Made by a program: the position numbers and the translations under genes. Source: Bacilli bacterium (GTDB taxonomy: Bacteria > Bacillota_I > Bacilli_A > RF39 > UBA660). From it: 29,701 nt of DNA. The stretch is taken from positions 1 to 29,701 of the forward strand of contig JAQUFX010000007.1 of the NCBI GenBank assembly GCA_028684435.1, given 5' to 3'. The notes beneath the pieces were generated by a model, which saw only the letters and a program-made list of their open reading frames with translations, did not search any database and was not told the DNA's origin. Of this stretch, positions 15,258 through 22,087 are shown piece by piece (position 1 is the stretch's first letter; the number at the start of each line of letters is the position of its first letter).

Positions 15258-16424
15258 CTATTCAATAATTTCTGATACAGTTCCAGCACCAACCGTACGT
15301 CCACCCTCACGAATTGAGAATTTAGTACCAGCTTCTAGAGCTACTGGGCTAATTAATTCTACAGTCATATTAACATCATCACCTGGCATTACCATTTCAA
15401 CTCCTTGAGGAAGTTCAATTACACCAGTAACATCTGTTGTACGGAAATAGAATTGAGGTCTATAATTTGAGAAAAATGGAGTATGACGTCCGCCTTCTTC
15501 TTTGCTTAATACATAAACAGCAGCCTTAAATTTCTTATAAGGTTTAACTGTTCCTGGTTTAGCTAATACTTGACCACGTTCAATATCATCTCTACTAACA
15601 CCTCGAAGTAATATACCGGCATTATCTCCTGCTTCAGCATAATCTAATGATTTTCTAAACATTTCTATCCCAGTTACAACTGATTTTTTAGTATCTCTTA
15701 GACCAACTATTTCTACTTCATCATTAAGTTTAACTTGACCACGTTCAACACGTCCTGTACAAACAGTACCACGTCCTGAAATAGTAAAGACATCTTCAAC
15801 ACTCATTAAGAATGGTTTTTCAGTATCTCTTATTGGTGTATCAATATATTCATCTACAGCAACCATTAATTCTTCTATAGATTTAACATATTTTTCATCG
15901 CCTTCTAATGCTTTTAAAGCTGATCCTCTTATAATAGGACATTCAGCATCAAATCCATATTCTCCTAATAATTCTCTGATTTCCATTTCAACTAAATCTA
16001 ATAATTCAGTATCATCTACTTGATCACACTTATTCATGAATACAAGTATTTTTGGAACCCCTACTTGACGAGCAAGTAAGATATGTTCTCTAGTTTGTGG
16101 CATAGGTCCATCTGAAGCACTAACTACTAAGATAGCCCCATCCATTTGAGCTGCACCAGTAATCATGTTTTTAACATAATCCGCATGTCCTGGACAGTCT
16201 ACGTGAGCATAATGACGTTTTTCAGTTTCATACTCAACATGTGAAGTATTAATTGTAATACCTCTTTGTCTTTCTTCTGGAGCTTTATCGATATCTGCAT
16301 AATCAACAAAAGTTCCAAAGTTTTTTGTAATAGCCGCAGTTAAAGTAGTTTTACCGTGATCAACATGACCAATTGTTCCTATATTAACATGAGGTTTATT
16401 ACGATCAAATTTTTGTCTTGCCAT
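15258..16424 (-). CDS. tuf: Elongation factor Tu
   Basis: The 388-aa GTPase that brings aminoacyl-tRNA to the ribosome. G motifs: GHVDHGKT (19-26), RGITINTSHVEY, DCPGHADYVKNMITGAAQMDGAILVVSA, NKCD and SALKALEG. The two beta-barrel domains follow, with FSNYRPQFYFRTTDVTG and the closing REGGRTVGAGTVSEI. It is a few residues shorter than most because the segment between the P-loop and switch I (KNFGTFVDYADIDKAPEE) is about 5 residues shorter than the usual one. A very strong ribosome site (AGGAGG, 7 nt) fits high expression. It is last in the str operon, 67 nt after fusA, with a possible promoter of its own. Confidence 0.99.
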   Translation of the reverse strand: MARQKFDRNKPHVNIGTIGHVDHGKTTLTAAITKNFGTFVDYADIDKAPEERQRGITINTSHVEYETEKRHYAHVDCPGHADYVKNMITGAAQMDGAILVVSASDGPMPQTREHILLARQVGVPKILVFMNKCDQVDDTELLDLVEMEIRELLGEYGFDAECPIIRGSALKALEGDEKYVKSIEELMVAVDEYIDTPIRDTEKPFLMSVEDVFTISGRGTVCTGRVERGQVKLNDEVEIVGLRDTKKSVVTGIEMFRKSLDYAEAGDNAGILLRGVSRDDIERGQVLAKPGTVKPYKKFKAAVYVLSKEEGGRHTPFFSNYRPQFYFRTTDVTGVIELPQGVEMVMPGDDVNMTVELISPVALEAGTKFSIREGGRTVGAGTVSEIIE

Positions 16425-16455
16425 TTTTAATTCCTCCTATTTTCTAATTAGCAAT

Positions 16456-16484
16456 ATTTTATCTAATTCTTGAATATAATTCAA
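16456..16484 (-). promoter_or_regulatory. Possible internal promoter of tuf, overlapped by a hairpin
   Basis: The minus strand reads TTGAAT (16479-16484), 17 bp, TAAAAT (16456-16461) in the fusA-tuf spacer. The -35 side coincides with a 7-bp hairpin, CTTGAAT/ATTCAAG with loop TAT (16469-16485), which has no T run. Either or both could boost tuf over fusA. Confidence 0.5.
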
Positions 16485-16491
16485 GTATTAT

Positions 16492-18567
16492 TTATTCTAG
16501 TCCGCTGTTTTTATTTATTATATTTTCAGCAATATTTTTTGGTACTTCTTCATAATGGTCAAACGTTGGGGTAAAAGTTCCTCTCCCTTGAGTATTACTA
16601 CGTAATGTTGTAGCTAAACCAAACATTTCAGATAGTGGCATCATAGCTTTAATTAATAAAGCATTCCCACGTGATTCTTGACCAATTGGTTTACCTCGTC
16701 TACTAGTTACATCCCCCATTACATTACCCATATATTCTTCTGGAGTAACAATATCAACTTTCATGATAGGTTCTAGAAGTATTGGCTTACATTTATTTTT
16801 AGCATCTTTTAAAGCCATACTAGCAGCTATTTTAAATGCCATTTCTGATGAATCGACATCATGATATGATCCATCATATAAAATAGCTTTAACATCAACC
16901 ATTGGATAACCAGCAAGGATGCCTCCAGCCATAGCCTCTTGTAATCCTTTATCAGTAACTGGAATATATTCACGAGGAACTACTCCTCCAACAATTGCAT
17001 CAACAAATTCATAACCTTTTTCATGATTAGGTTCAAATTTTATTCTAACGTGTCCATATTGTCCACGTCCACCTGATTGTTTAATATATTTTCCTTCACA
17101 TTCTCCTGCTACCGTAAGAGTTTCACGGTAAGCAACTTGTGGTTTACCAATATTAGCATCAACATTAAATTCTCTTTTCATACGATCAACTAAAACTTCT
17201 AAATGAAGTTCTCCCATCCCACTAATTACAGTTTGACCTGTTTCATGATTTGTAGAAGCTCTAAATGTTGGATCTTCTTCAGATAATTTTTGTAATGCCG
17301 TACTTAATTTATCTTGATCTCCTTTTGATTTAGGTTCAATTGCAAGTTCAATAACAGGTTCTGGAAAGACCATTGATTCTAATATACATGGTGTTTTTTC
17401 ATCACATAATGTATCTCCAGTTCCAGTATTTTTAAGCCCTACTGCTGCAGCTATATCTCCTGCATATACTTCTTTTATTTCAGAACGGTCATTAGCATGC
17501 ATTTGTAATATTCTGCCAATTCTTTCTTTACAATTTTTAGTAGCGTTAAGTACATATGAGCCACTATTTAAATGTCCTGAATATACTCTAAAAAATGTCA
17601 ATCTACCAACAAAAGGATCTGTTGCGACTTTAAATGCCAAAGCACTAAAAGGTTCAGAATCAGATGGATGTCTTTCAATTGTATTTCCTTTTAAATCAGT
17701 GCCATTAATCGCATTAACATCTACTGGAGAAGGCAAATAATCAATAATTGCATCTAATAAAAGTTTAACTCCCATATTATGGAATGCTGCTCCGCATAAT
17801 ACTGGAAAGAATTGAGCTTCTAATACACCTTTTCTAATAGCTTTTCTTATTAAATCTTCACTAATTTCTTGACCTTCTAAATATTTTTCCATTAATTCAT
17901 CATTAAAATCAGCAATGGCTTCAATTAAGATCGTTCTTCTTTCATGGACAATATTTTTTAAATCTTCTGGAATATCTATTTCTTTTACTTCTTCAGTTTC
18001 TTTACCATTATATTGATATGCTTTTAAAGTAATTAAATCTATAATTCCATTAAAACTATCTTCTGCCCCAATAGGCCATTGTACAGCTTCTGAATTTACT
18101 CCAAAACGATCTTTAATAGCTTTTAAACTAAAAGAAAAGTCTGCACCTATTTTATCCATTTTATTACAAAAGATAATTCTTGGAACTTTAAATTCATCCG
18201 CTTGTCTCCATACAGTTTCAGTTTGTGGTTCTGGGCCTGATTGAGAATCAAGTAATGTAACCGCTCCATCTAATACTCTTAAAGATCTTGATACTTCAAC
18301 CGTAAAATCAACATGTCCCGGAGTATCTATTATATTTATACGATGTTTTTTCCAAAAAGCAGTTGTTGCTGCTGAAGTTATGGTAATTCCACGTTCTTTT
18401 TCTTGCTCCATCCAATCCATTGTAGCTGCTCCATCATGAGTTTCTCCAATTTTATGAACTCGACCGGTATGAAATAAAATTCTTTCAGTTGTTGTAGTCT
18501 TACCTGCATCAATGTGAGCCATAATACCAACATTGCGAGTATTTTCAAGACTATATTCTCTTGCCAT
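16492..18567 (-). CDS. fusA: Elongation factor G
   Basis: The 691-aa translocation GTPase, full length. It starts MAREYSLENTRNVGIMAHID with P-loop AHIDAGKTTTTER, switch I ERGITITSAAT, DTPGHVDFTVEV, NKMD and LCGAAFHNMGV. Domain II-IV blocks such as ISGMGELHLEVLVDRMKREF, SGGRGQYGHVRIKFEP and the C-terminal FGLATTLRSNTQGRGTFTPTFDHYEEVP are all present. It lies 12 nt downstream of rpsG with an AGGAGG site. Nothing unusual is seen. Confidence 0.99.
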   Translation of the reverse strand: MAREYSLENTRNVGIMAHIDAGKTTTTERILFHTGRVHKIGETHDGAATMDWMEQEKERGITITSAATTAFWKKHRINIIDTPGHVDFTVEVSRSLRVLDGAVTLLDSQSGPEPQTETVWRQADEFKVPRIIFCNKMDKIGADFSFSLKAIKDRFGVNSEAVQWPIGAEDSFNGIIDLITLKAYQYNGKETEEVKEIDIPEDLKNIVHERRTILIEAIADFNDELMEKYLEGQEISEDLIRKAIRKGVLEAQFFPVLCGAAFHNMGVKLLLDAIIDYLPSPVDVNAINGTDLKGNTIERHPSDSEPFSALAFKVATDPFVGRLTFFRVYSGHLNSGSYVLNATKNCKERIGRILQMHANDRSEIKEVYAGDIAAAVGLKNTGTGDTLCDEKTPCILESMVFPEPVIELAIEPKSKGDQDKLSTALQKLSEEDPTFRASTNHETGQTVISGMGELHLEVLVDRMKREFNVDANIGKPQVAYRETLTVAGECEGKYIKQSGGRGQYGHVRIKFEPNHEKGYEFVDAIVGGVVPREYIPVTDKGLQEAMAGGILAGYPMVDVKAILYDGSYHDVDSSEMAFKIAASMALKDAKNKCKPILLEPIMKVDIVTPEEYMGNVMGDVTSRRGKPIGQESRGNALLIKAMMPLSEMFGLATTLRSNTQGRGTFTPTFDHYEEVPKNIAENIINKNSGLE

Positions 18568-18579
18568 TTTTTATTCCTC

Positions 18580-19047
18580 CTACCATCTATAATGTGCAAA
18601 TGCTTTGTTGGCTTCTGCCATTTTATGTGTGTCATCACGTTTTTTAGCAGCACCACCAACACCATTTGCCGCATCTATAATTTCATTAGCTAAATTAATA
18701 GCCATTCCTTTTCCATTTCTTAATCTAGAATAGTTAACTAGCCATCGAAGTGCTAATGTTTGGCTTCTAGTATCTCTAACTTCAATAGGAACTTGAACAT
18801 TAGAACCACCAACACGACGAGACTTAACTTCTAAAGCTGGTTTAATATTTTCAAGTGCAGCATTAAATACATCTATTGGATCTTTATTTGTTTGTTTTTT
18901 TATTATATCAAAAGCTTCATATAATATTTTTTCAGCTGTACCTTTTTTACCATCATTCATAATAGCATTAATTAATTTAGTAACAACTTTTGAATTATAT
19001 ATTGGGTCAGGTAAAACATCACGTTTTACCGCTGGTCTTTTACGCAT
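18580..19047 (-). CDS. rpsG: 30S ribosomal protein S7
   Basis: A 155-aa S7, the primary binder of the 3' major domain of 16S rRNA. It begins MRKRPAVKRDVLPDPIYNSK and contains VGGSNVQVPIEVR and the ALRWLVNYSR segment, ending in the basic HKMAEANKAFAHYRW tail typical of the family. Length is normal (about 156). It lies 12 nt from both rpsL and fusA, inside the str operon. Confidence 0.99.
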   Translation of the reverse strand: MRKRPAVKRDVLPDPIYNSKVVTKLINAIMNDGKKGTAEKILYEAFDIIKKQTNKDPIDVFNAALENIKPALEVKSRRVGGSNVQVPIEVRDTRSQTLALRWLVNYSRLRNGKGMAINLANEIIDAANGVGGAAKKRDDTHKMAEANKAFAHYRW

Positions 19048-19059
19048 AATTTTTCCTCC

Positions 19060-19476
19060 TTAATTTTTTTTCGCTTTTTTAGTGCCGTATTTACTTCTTC
19101 CTTTTTTGCGGTCATTAACTCCTTGAGTATCTAGAGTTCCACGTATAATATGATAACGAACTCCAATTAAATCCTTAACACGACCGCCACGAATTAATAC
19201 AACACTATGTTCTTGTAAGTTATGACCTTCACCTGGTATATATGTATCCACTTCACGTCCATTAGACAATCTGACACGAGCATATTTTCTTAATGCTGAG
19301 TTAGGTTTTTTAGGTGTTTTTGTTCCAACACGAGTACATACACCTCTCATTTGAGGATGATTAGTATCAGTAGACTTTCTTTCTAGGCTGTTAAATCCAA
19401 TATTTAATACTGGGCTATGTTTCTTCTTAGTCTTACTCTTTCTTTTACTTTTTACTAATTGATTAATTGTAGGCAT
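19060..19476 (-). CDS. rpsL: 30S ribosomal protein S12 with Ile at the conserved Pro104 site
   Basis: A 138-aa S12 starting MPTINQLVKS at 19476 with AAGGAAG upstream; a reading-frame extension to 19500 has no ribosome site. It controls decoding accuracy at the A site. Conserved loops: CTRVGTKTPKKPNSALRKYA (K56 in Bacillus numbering intact) and EHSVVLIRGGRVKDLIGVRY. In the second loop K101 and D102 are present, but the normally invariant Pro104 (KDLPGV; Pro91 region in E. coli) is Ile, encoded ATT. It is the first gene of the str operon, behind a near-consensus promoter and a structured leader. Confidence 0.99.
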   Translation of the reverse strand: MPTINQLVKSKRKSKTKKKHSPVLNIGFNSLERKSTDTNHPQMRGVCTRVGTKTPKKPNSALRKYARVRLSNGREVDTYIPGEGHNLQEHSVVLIRGGRVKDLIGVRYHIIRGTLDTQGVNDRKKGRSKYGTKKAKKN

Positions 19477-19530
19477 TTTCTTCTTCCTTCCTATGCACAC
19501 TTCCTGGTGTGTAGTATATTGCTTAAAATA

Positions 19531-19553
19531 AAGTTCTACCTAATATAGAACTT
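19531..19553 (-). promoter_or_regulatory. Leader hairpin of the str operon
   Basis: On the minus strand AAGTTCTA pairs perfectly with TAGAACTT (8 bp, 7-nt loop), followed by TATTTTAAG. It lies in the transcribed leader, about 10 nt after the predicted start. The T tract is poor, so it could be a weak attenuator, a stabilising 5' hairpin or a protein site. A second small stem, CACAC/GTGTG, lies just before the rpsL ribosome site (about 19495-19510). Confidence 0.45.
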
Positions 19554-19569
19554 AAATAAACGCATTTTT

Positions 19570-19598
19570 AATATATCATTATATTATATGCGTGTCAA
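19570..19598 (-). promoter_or_regulatory. Promoter of the str operon
   Basis: The minus strand reads a perfect TTGACA (19593-19598), 17 bp, TATATT (19570-19575) with TG one base before the -10. It is among the strongest promoters in the window, about 95 nt before the rpsL start. Confidence 0.85.
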
Positions 19599-19671
19599 TC
19601 TTTATTCTTGCCTTTTATAAACGTATCCTTTATTTTGTAGAATACTCTTAATATTTATTTTTTTTAGAAAA

Positions 19672-20034
19672 TTAAACTTCTTTTAATATACTGTCATTAA
19701 AGTCTTTAGTTTCATAGTTTTTACATTTAACATACGGAGCATATTCATAATACATATATACTTTTGTTACAACTACATATCCTTTACATTCGTCATTTAA
19801 TAATTTCATATTTTTTAAAAAATTAATTTCGATTAATTTATCAGATGTTATAGTTGTCTCTTTAGAAGGAAATTTATCAGGAAATTGACTATAATATAAT
19901 TTAGCACTTTCTTCGATTCTTTTCTCTAAATCATAATAGTCTTGATTTTTAGCTTTTAAATTTAAACCTATTACAGTTAATCCTAAAACAAGAATTATTA
20001 CAATCGCATATCCTGTATATACAATCTTCTTCAT
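19672..20034 (-). CDS. Small membrane-anchored, pilin-shaped protein of unknown function
   Basis: A 120-aa protein with one N-terminal membrane helix (about residues 6-25, YTGYAIVIILVLGLTVIGLN) and an external domain. After the helix comes an amphipathic helix (YYDLEKRIEESAKLYYSQFP) and a beta-rich part, ITSDKLIEINFLKNMKLL followed by CKGYVVV and YAPYVKCKNY. Cys83 and Cys104 could form a disulfide. This layout resembles pseudopilin-like domains in Firmicute surface proteins, but there is no clear prepilin cleavage site, so I do not call it a pilin. It overlaps the upstream 54-aa gene by 4 nt (ATGA) and lies where rpoB-rpoC would be expected. Confidence 0.75.
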   Translation of the reverse strand: MKKIVYTGYAIVIILVLGLTVIGLNLKAKNQDYYDLEKRIEESAKLYYSQFPDKFPSKETTITSDKLIEINFLKNMKLLNDECKGYVVVTKVYMYYEYAPYVKCKNYETKDFNDSILKEV

Positions 20035-20195
20035 ATCAGTTGTTCTCCATTTAGAATTAAATTATTTATTAATTGCATCTCAATAATATCATAATATTGG
20101 TAGATATAATATATTGCTATTAACAAAAATGTACTTAAAATTATCATAAGGAATATCATCATTCTGTATCCCCAACCATTATTATTTAATTTCAT
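20031..20195 (-). CDS. 54-aa single-pass membrane microprotein
   Basis: A short ORF from ATG 20195, with GAGG six nt upstream, to a TGA that overlaps the next gene's ATG by 4 nt. It encodes MKLNNNGWGYRMMIFLM.., one long hydrophobic helix (about residues 11-32), a YYIYQYYD aromatic stretch and a short polar tail (..NNLILNGEQLI). The ribosome site, the promoter 17 nt upstream and the ATGA overlap make it a real gene despite its size. It probably sits in the membrane with its partner, the 120-aa protein. No family is recognised. Confidence 0.75.
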   Translation of the reverse strand: MKLNNNGWGYRMMIFLMIILSTFLLIAIYYIYQYYDIIEMQLINNLILNGEQLI

Positions 20196-20211
20196 CTCTT
20201 ACCTCTATTAC

Positions 20212-20240
20212 ATTATATATAACCTTATCATTTTTTGCAA
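20212..20240 (-). promoter_or_regulatory. Promoter of the two small membrane protein genes
   Basis: The minus strand reads TTGCAA (20235-20240), 17 bp, TATAAT (20212-20217), immediately before the 54-aa gene. It lies downstream of the rplL terminator, so the pair is transcribed independently of rplJ-rplL. Confidence 0.7.
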
Positions 20241-20266
20241 ATATATTTCCATTGTTTAAAATAAAT

Positions 20267-20292
20267 AAAAAAATCTCATTAACCCGAGATTT
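20267..20292 (-). terminator. Intrinsic terminator of rplJ-rplL
   Basis: On the minus strand AAATCTC pairs with GAGATTT (7 bp, 8-nt loop) followed by a T run. It lies 20 nt after the rplL stop. It ends the L10-L12 unit, so no rpoB transcript follows. Confidence 0.88.
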
Positions 20293-20311
20293 TCTATTTT
20301 AACTTAAATTA

Positions 20312-20680
20312 TTAAGCTAATTCTACAGTTGCACCAGCTTCTTCTAATCTAGCTTTAATTTCATTTGCTTCATCAGTAGGAATATTTTCTTTAATATTTC
20401 CACCATTATCAGCAATACCTTTTGCTTCAACTAGGCCTAATCCAGTAATATCTCTAATTACTTTAATTACTGCTATTTTAGCTGCTCCTGCATTTTTAAG
20501 GACCACATTTTTTGTAGAAGCTTCTTCAGTTTCAACTCCTGCTACTGTAGCAGTAGCTACTGCTACCGCACTTGGGTCTACTCCAAATTCTTCTTTCATT
20601 GCATCAACTAATTCTTTAACTTCAAGAATAGTCATTTCTTTTAGTCCTTTAATGAACTCATCTTTCGTAAATTTTGCCAT
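20312..20680 (-). CDS. rplL: 50S ribosomal protein L7/L12
   Basis: A 122-aa stalk protein recruiting translation GTPases. It has the N-terminal dimer domain (FTKDEFIKGLKEMTILEVKELVDAMKEEFGV begins at residue 4), a short Ala/Val/Thr-rich hinge (about 36-52) and the globular C-terminal domain with KIAVIKVIRDITGLGLVEAK, the factor-binding helix pair. Length is normal. It lies 20 nt after rplJ with an AAGGAAAGGA site, which suits the several-fold excess of L12 over L10. Confidence 0.98.
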   Translation of the reverse strand: MAKFTKDEFIKGLKEMTILEVKELVDAMKEEFGVDPSAVAVATATVAGVETEEASTKNVVLKNAGAAKIAVIKVIRDITGLGLVEAKGIADNGGNIKENIPTDEANEIKARLEEAGATVELA

Positions 20681-20700
20681 TTTATCTTTCCTTTCCTTAA

Positions 20701-21198
20701 TTAATTTTTATTTTCTAATTGTTCGGCATATAAATTTAAACCAATCGATAGATTTTTTACGTGTTCTATCATACCACTTGCAAGCATAGTCAACAATCCA
20801 TCCATAGATGGAATAGATGCATATTCTTTAATTATATCAAGTGATACTATATCACCTTTAACAATTCCAGTACGTATTTCAACGCTTTTGTTTTGTTTAG
20901 CAAAGTTATCTAAAGCTTTAATAGGTTCAAGTAAATTCTTTCCAAAAAGAATTGCATTTGGACCTGCTAAAAATTCATCTAAATTTAATCCTTTATCAGC
21001 TAGCGCTATTTTTACTAAAGTGTTTTTATAAATTTTAACTTCTGAATTTATTTCTTTAAGATTTTTTCTTAAATTAGATAAATCACTTACTTTTAAACCA
21101 TGATAAGTAAATAATACTACTGCTTCTGATCCATCAATTTTTTTAAGTATTTCTTTTACTATATCTTTTTTTAAATTTAGATTTTTTTCACTTGCCAT
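20701..21198 (-). CDS. rplJ: 50S ribosomal protein L10
   Basis: A 165-aa L10, the base of the L12 stalk, bound to 23S rRNA near the GTPase centre. The N-terminal domain has EAVVLFTYHGLKVSDLSNLR and the family blocks YKNTLVKIALADKGL and GPNAILFGKN; the C-terminal helix that binds L12 dimers is ..MIEHVKNLSIGLNLYAEQLENK. A strong AAGGAGG site precedes the ATG. L10(L12) complexes are expected to bind the leader upstream and repress the operon. Confidence 0.98.
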   Translation of the reverse strand: MASEKNLNLKKDIVKEILKKIDGSEAVVLFTYHGLKVSDLSNLRKNLKEINSEVKIYKNTLVKIALADKGLNLDEFLAGPNAILFGKNLLEPIKALDNFAKQNKSVEIRTGIVKGDIVSLDIIKEYASIPSMDGLLTMLASGMIEHVKNLSIGLNLYAEQLENKN

Positions 21199-21220
21199 AT
21201 TTTCCTCCTTACATATTTAT

Positions 21221-21245
21221 AAAAAAACTTTCCCAAAGGAAAGTT
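21221..21245 (-). terminator. Intrinsic attenuator ahead of rplJ
   Basis: On the minus strand AACTTTCC pairs with GGAAAGTT (8 bp, loop TTTG), running into seven T, between the L10-type leader and the rplJ ribosome site. A strong terminator in this place points to transcription attenuation: most transcripts would stop here unless the leader folds otherwise. Confidence 0.8.
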
Positions 21246-21249
21246 ATAC

Positions 21250-21318
21250 TTGTTAGTAGTTATCTTCCCTCGGTAGGATTATTAAAACAATATGTTCCCT
21301 ACTGTCTTCAGTAAAAGT
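21250..21318 (-). ncRNA. L10-type ribosomal protein leader RNA
   Basis: The minus-strand transcript has the hallmarks of the L10 leader: GAAGACAGTAGGGA (start near 21309) pairs through its CAGTAGG with CCTACCG, and the CCTACCGAGGG block (21267 onwards) carries the conserved bulge. This element binds the L10(L12)n complex in Firmicutes. It sits between a dedicated promoter and the attenuator, so feedback control is probably at transcription. Confidence 0.8.
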
Positions 21319-21335
21319 TCTTTTATTTCTAATTT

Positions 21336-21364
21336 ATTATATAATGCTAATTATTAAAAGTCAA
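21336..21364 (-). promoter_or_regulatory. Promoter of rplJ-rplL, overlapping the end of rplA
   Basis: The minus strand reads TTGACT (21359-21364), 17 bp, TATAAT (21336-21341). The -35 box is built from the last codons of rplA (its stop codon is at 21354-21356). It makes rplJ-rplL independent of rplK-rplA. Confidence 0.8.
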
Positions 21365-22049
21365 AAGAATTTAAATTTAATTTAATTCCTGGACCCATTG
21401 TACTAGCTATAGTAATATTTTTTACAAATTTACCTTTAACACTAGCAGGTTTACTTTTAATAATATTATTAACTAAATATGTTATATTTTCTTCTAATTT
21501 TTTACTATCAAATGATACTTTACCAATAACTGAATGTACATTACCAAATGAATCAGTTCGATATTCAATCATTCCTTTTTTAATATCTTCTACAACTTTT
21601 GATGGTGTTTCAGTAACAGTACCAGATTTAGGATTAGGCATTAATCCTTTTGGTCCTAATATCTTTCCTATCTTACCTAAAGACGGCATCATTTCTGGAG
21701 TTGATACAATTATATCAAAATCAAACCAATTTTCTTTTGCAATCTTATCAATTAATTCTTGTTCTCCTACATAGTCAGCACCTGCCTTTTCAGCTTCTAT
21801 AGCAGCAGGGCCTTTTGCTAAAACTAATGTTTTTTTAACTTTACCAATTCCATTAGGAAGAACTAATGCTCCTCTTATTTGCTGATCAGATTTTTTAGTA
21901 TCAATATTTAAATTAATGGCAATTTCAATTGTACTATCAAATTTAGTAATACTAGTATCTTTAACTAGTTTAATTGCTTCATTTAGTTCATAAATTTTTT
22001 GTTTATCAACTAATTTTGAAGCTTCCACATATTTTTTTCCTTTTTTCAT
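21354..22049 (-). CDS. rplA: 50S ribosomal protein L1
   Basis: A 231-aa L1, forming the movable stalk at the E site. Seen: FDSTIEIAINLNIDTKKSDQ, the domain II core ADYVGEQELIDKI, the hallmark LGKIGKILGPKGLMPNPKSGTV begins near residue 125, and the closing KNITIASTMGPGIKLNLNSF. Length is normal. It lies 38 nt after rplK with a GGAGG site. L1 is commonly the repressor of this two-gene unit. Confidence 0.98.
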   Translation of the reverse strand: MKKGKKYVEASKLVDKQKIYELNEAIKLVKDTSITKFDSTIEIAINLNIDTKKSDQQIRGALVLPNGIGKVKKTLVLAKGPAAIEAEKAGADYVGEQELIDKIAKENWFDFDIIVSTPEMMPSLGKIGKILGPKGLMPNPKSGTVTETPSKVVEDIKKGMIEYRTDSFGNVHSVIGKVSFDSKKLEENITYLVNNIIKSKPASVKGKFVKNITIASTMGPGIKLNLNSFDF

Positions 22050-22087
22050 TATTCTACCTCCAATCGTGGTTTATTAGCGGATATTTA

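Noticed and set aside
18378..18674. A minus-strand frame spanning the rpsG-fusA junction
   Set aside because: It is an alternate frame of two highly conserved genes, with no function expected.
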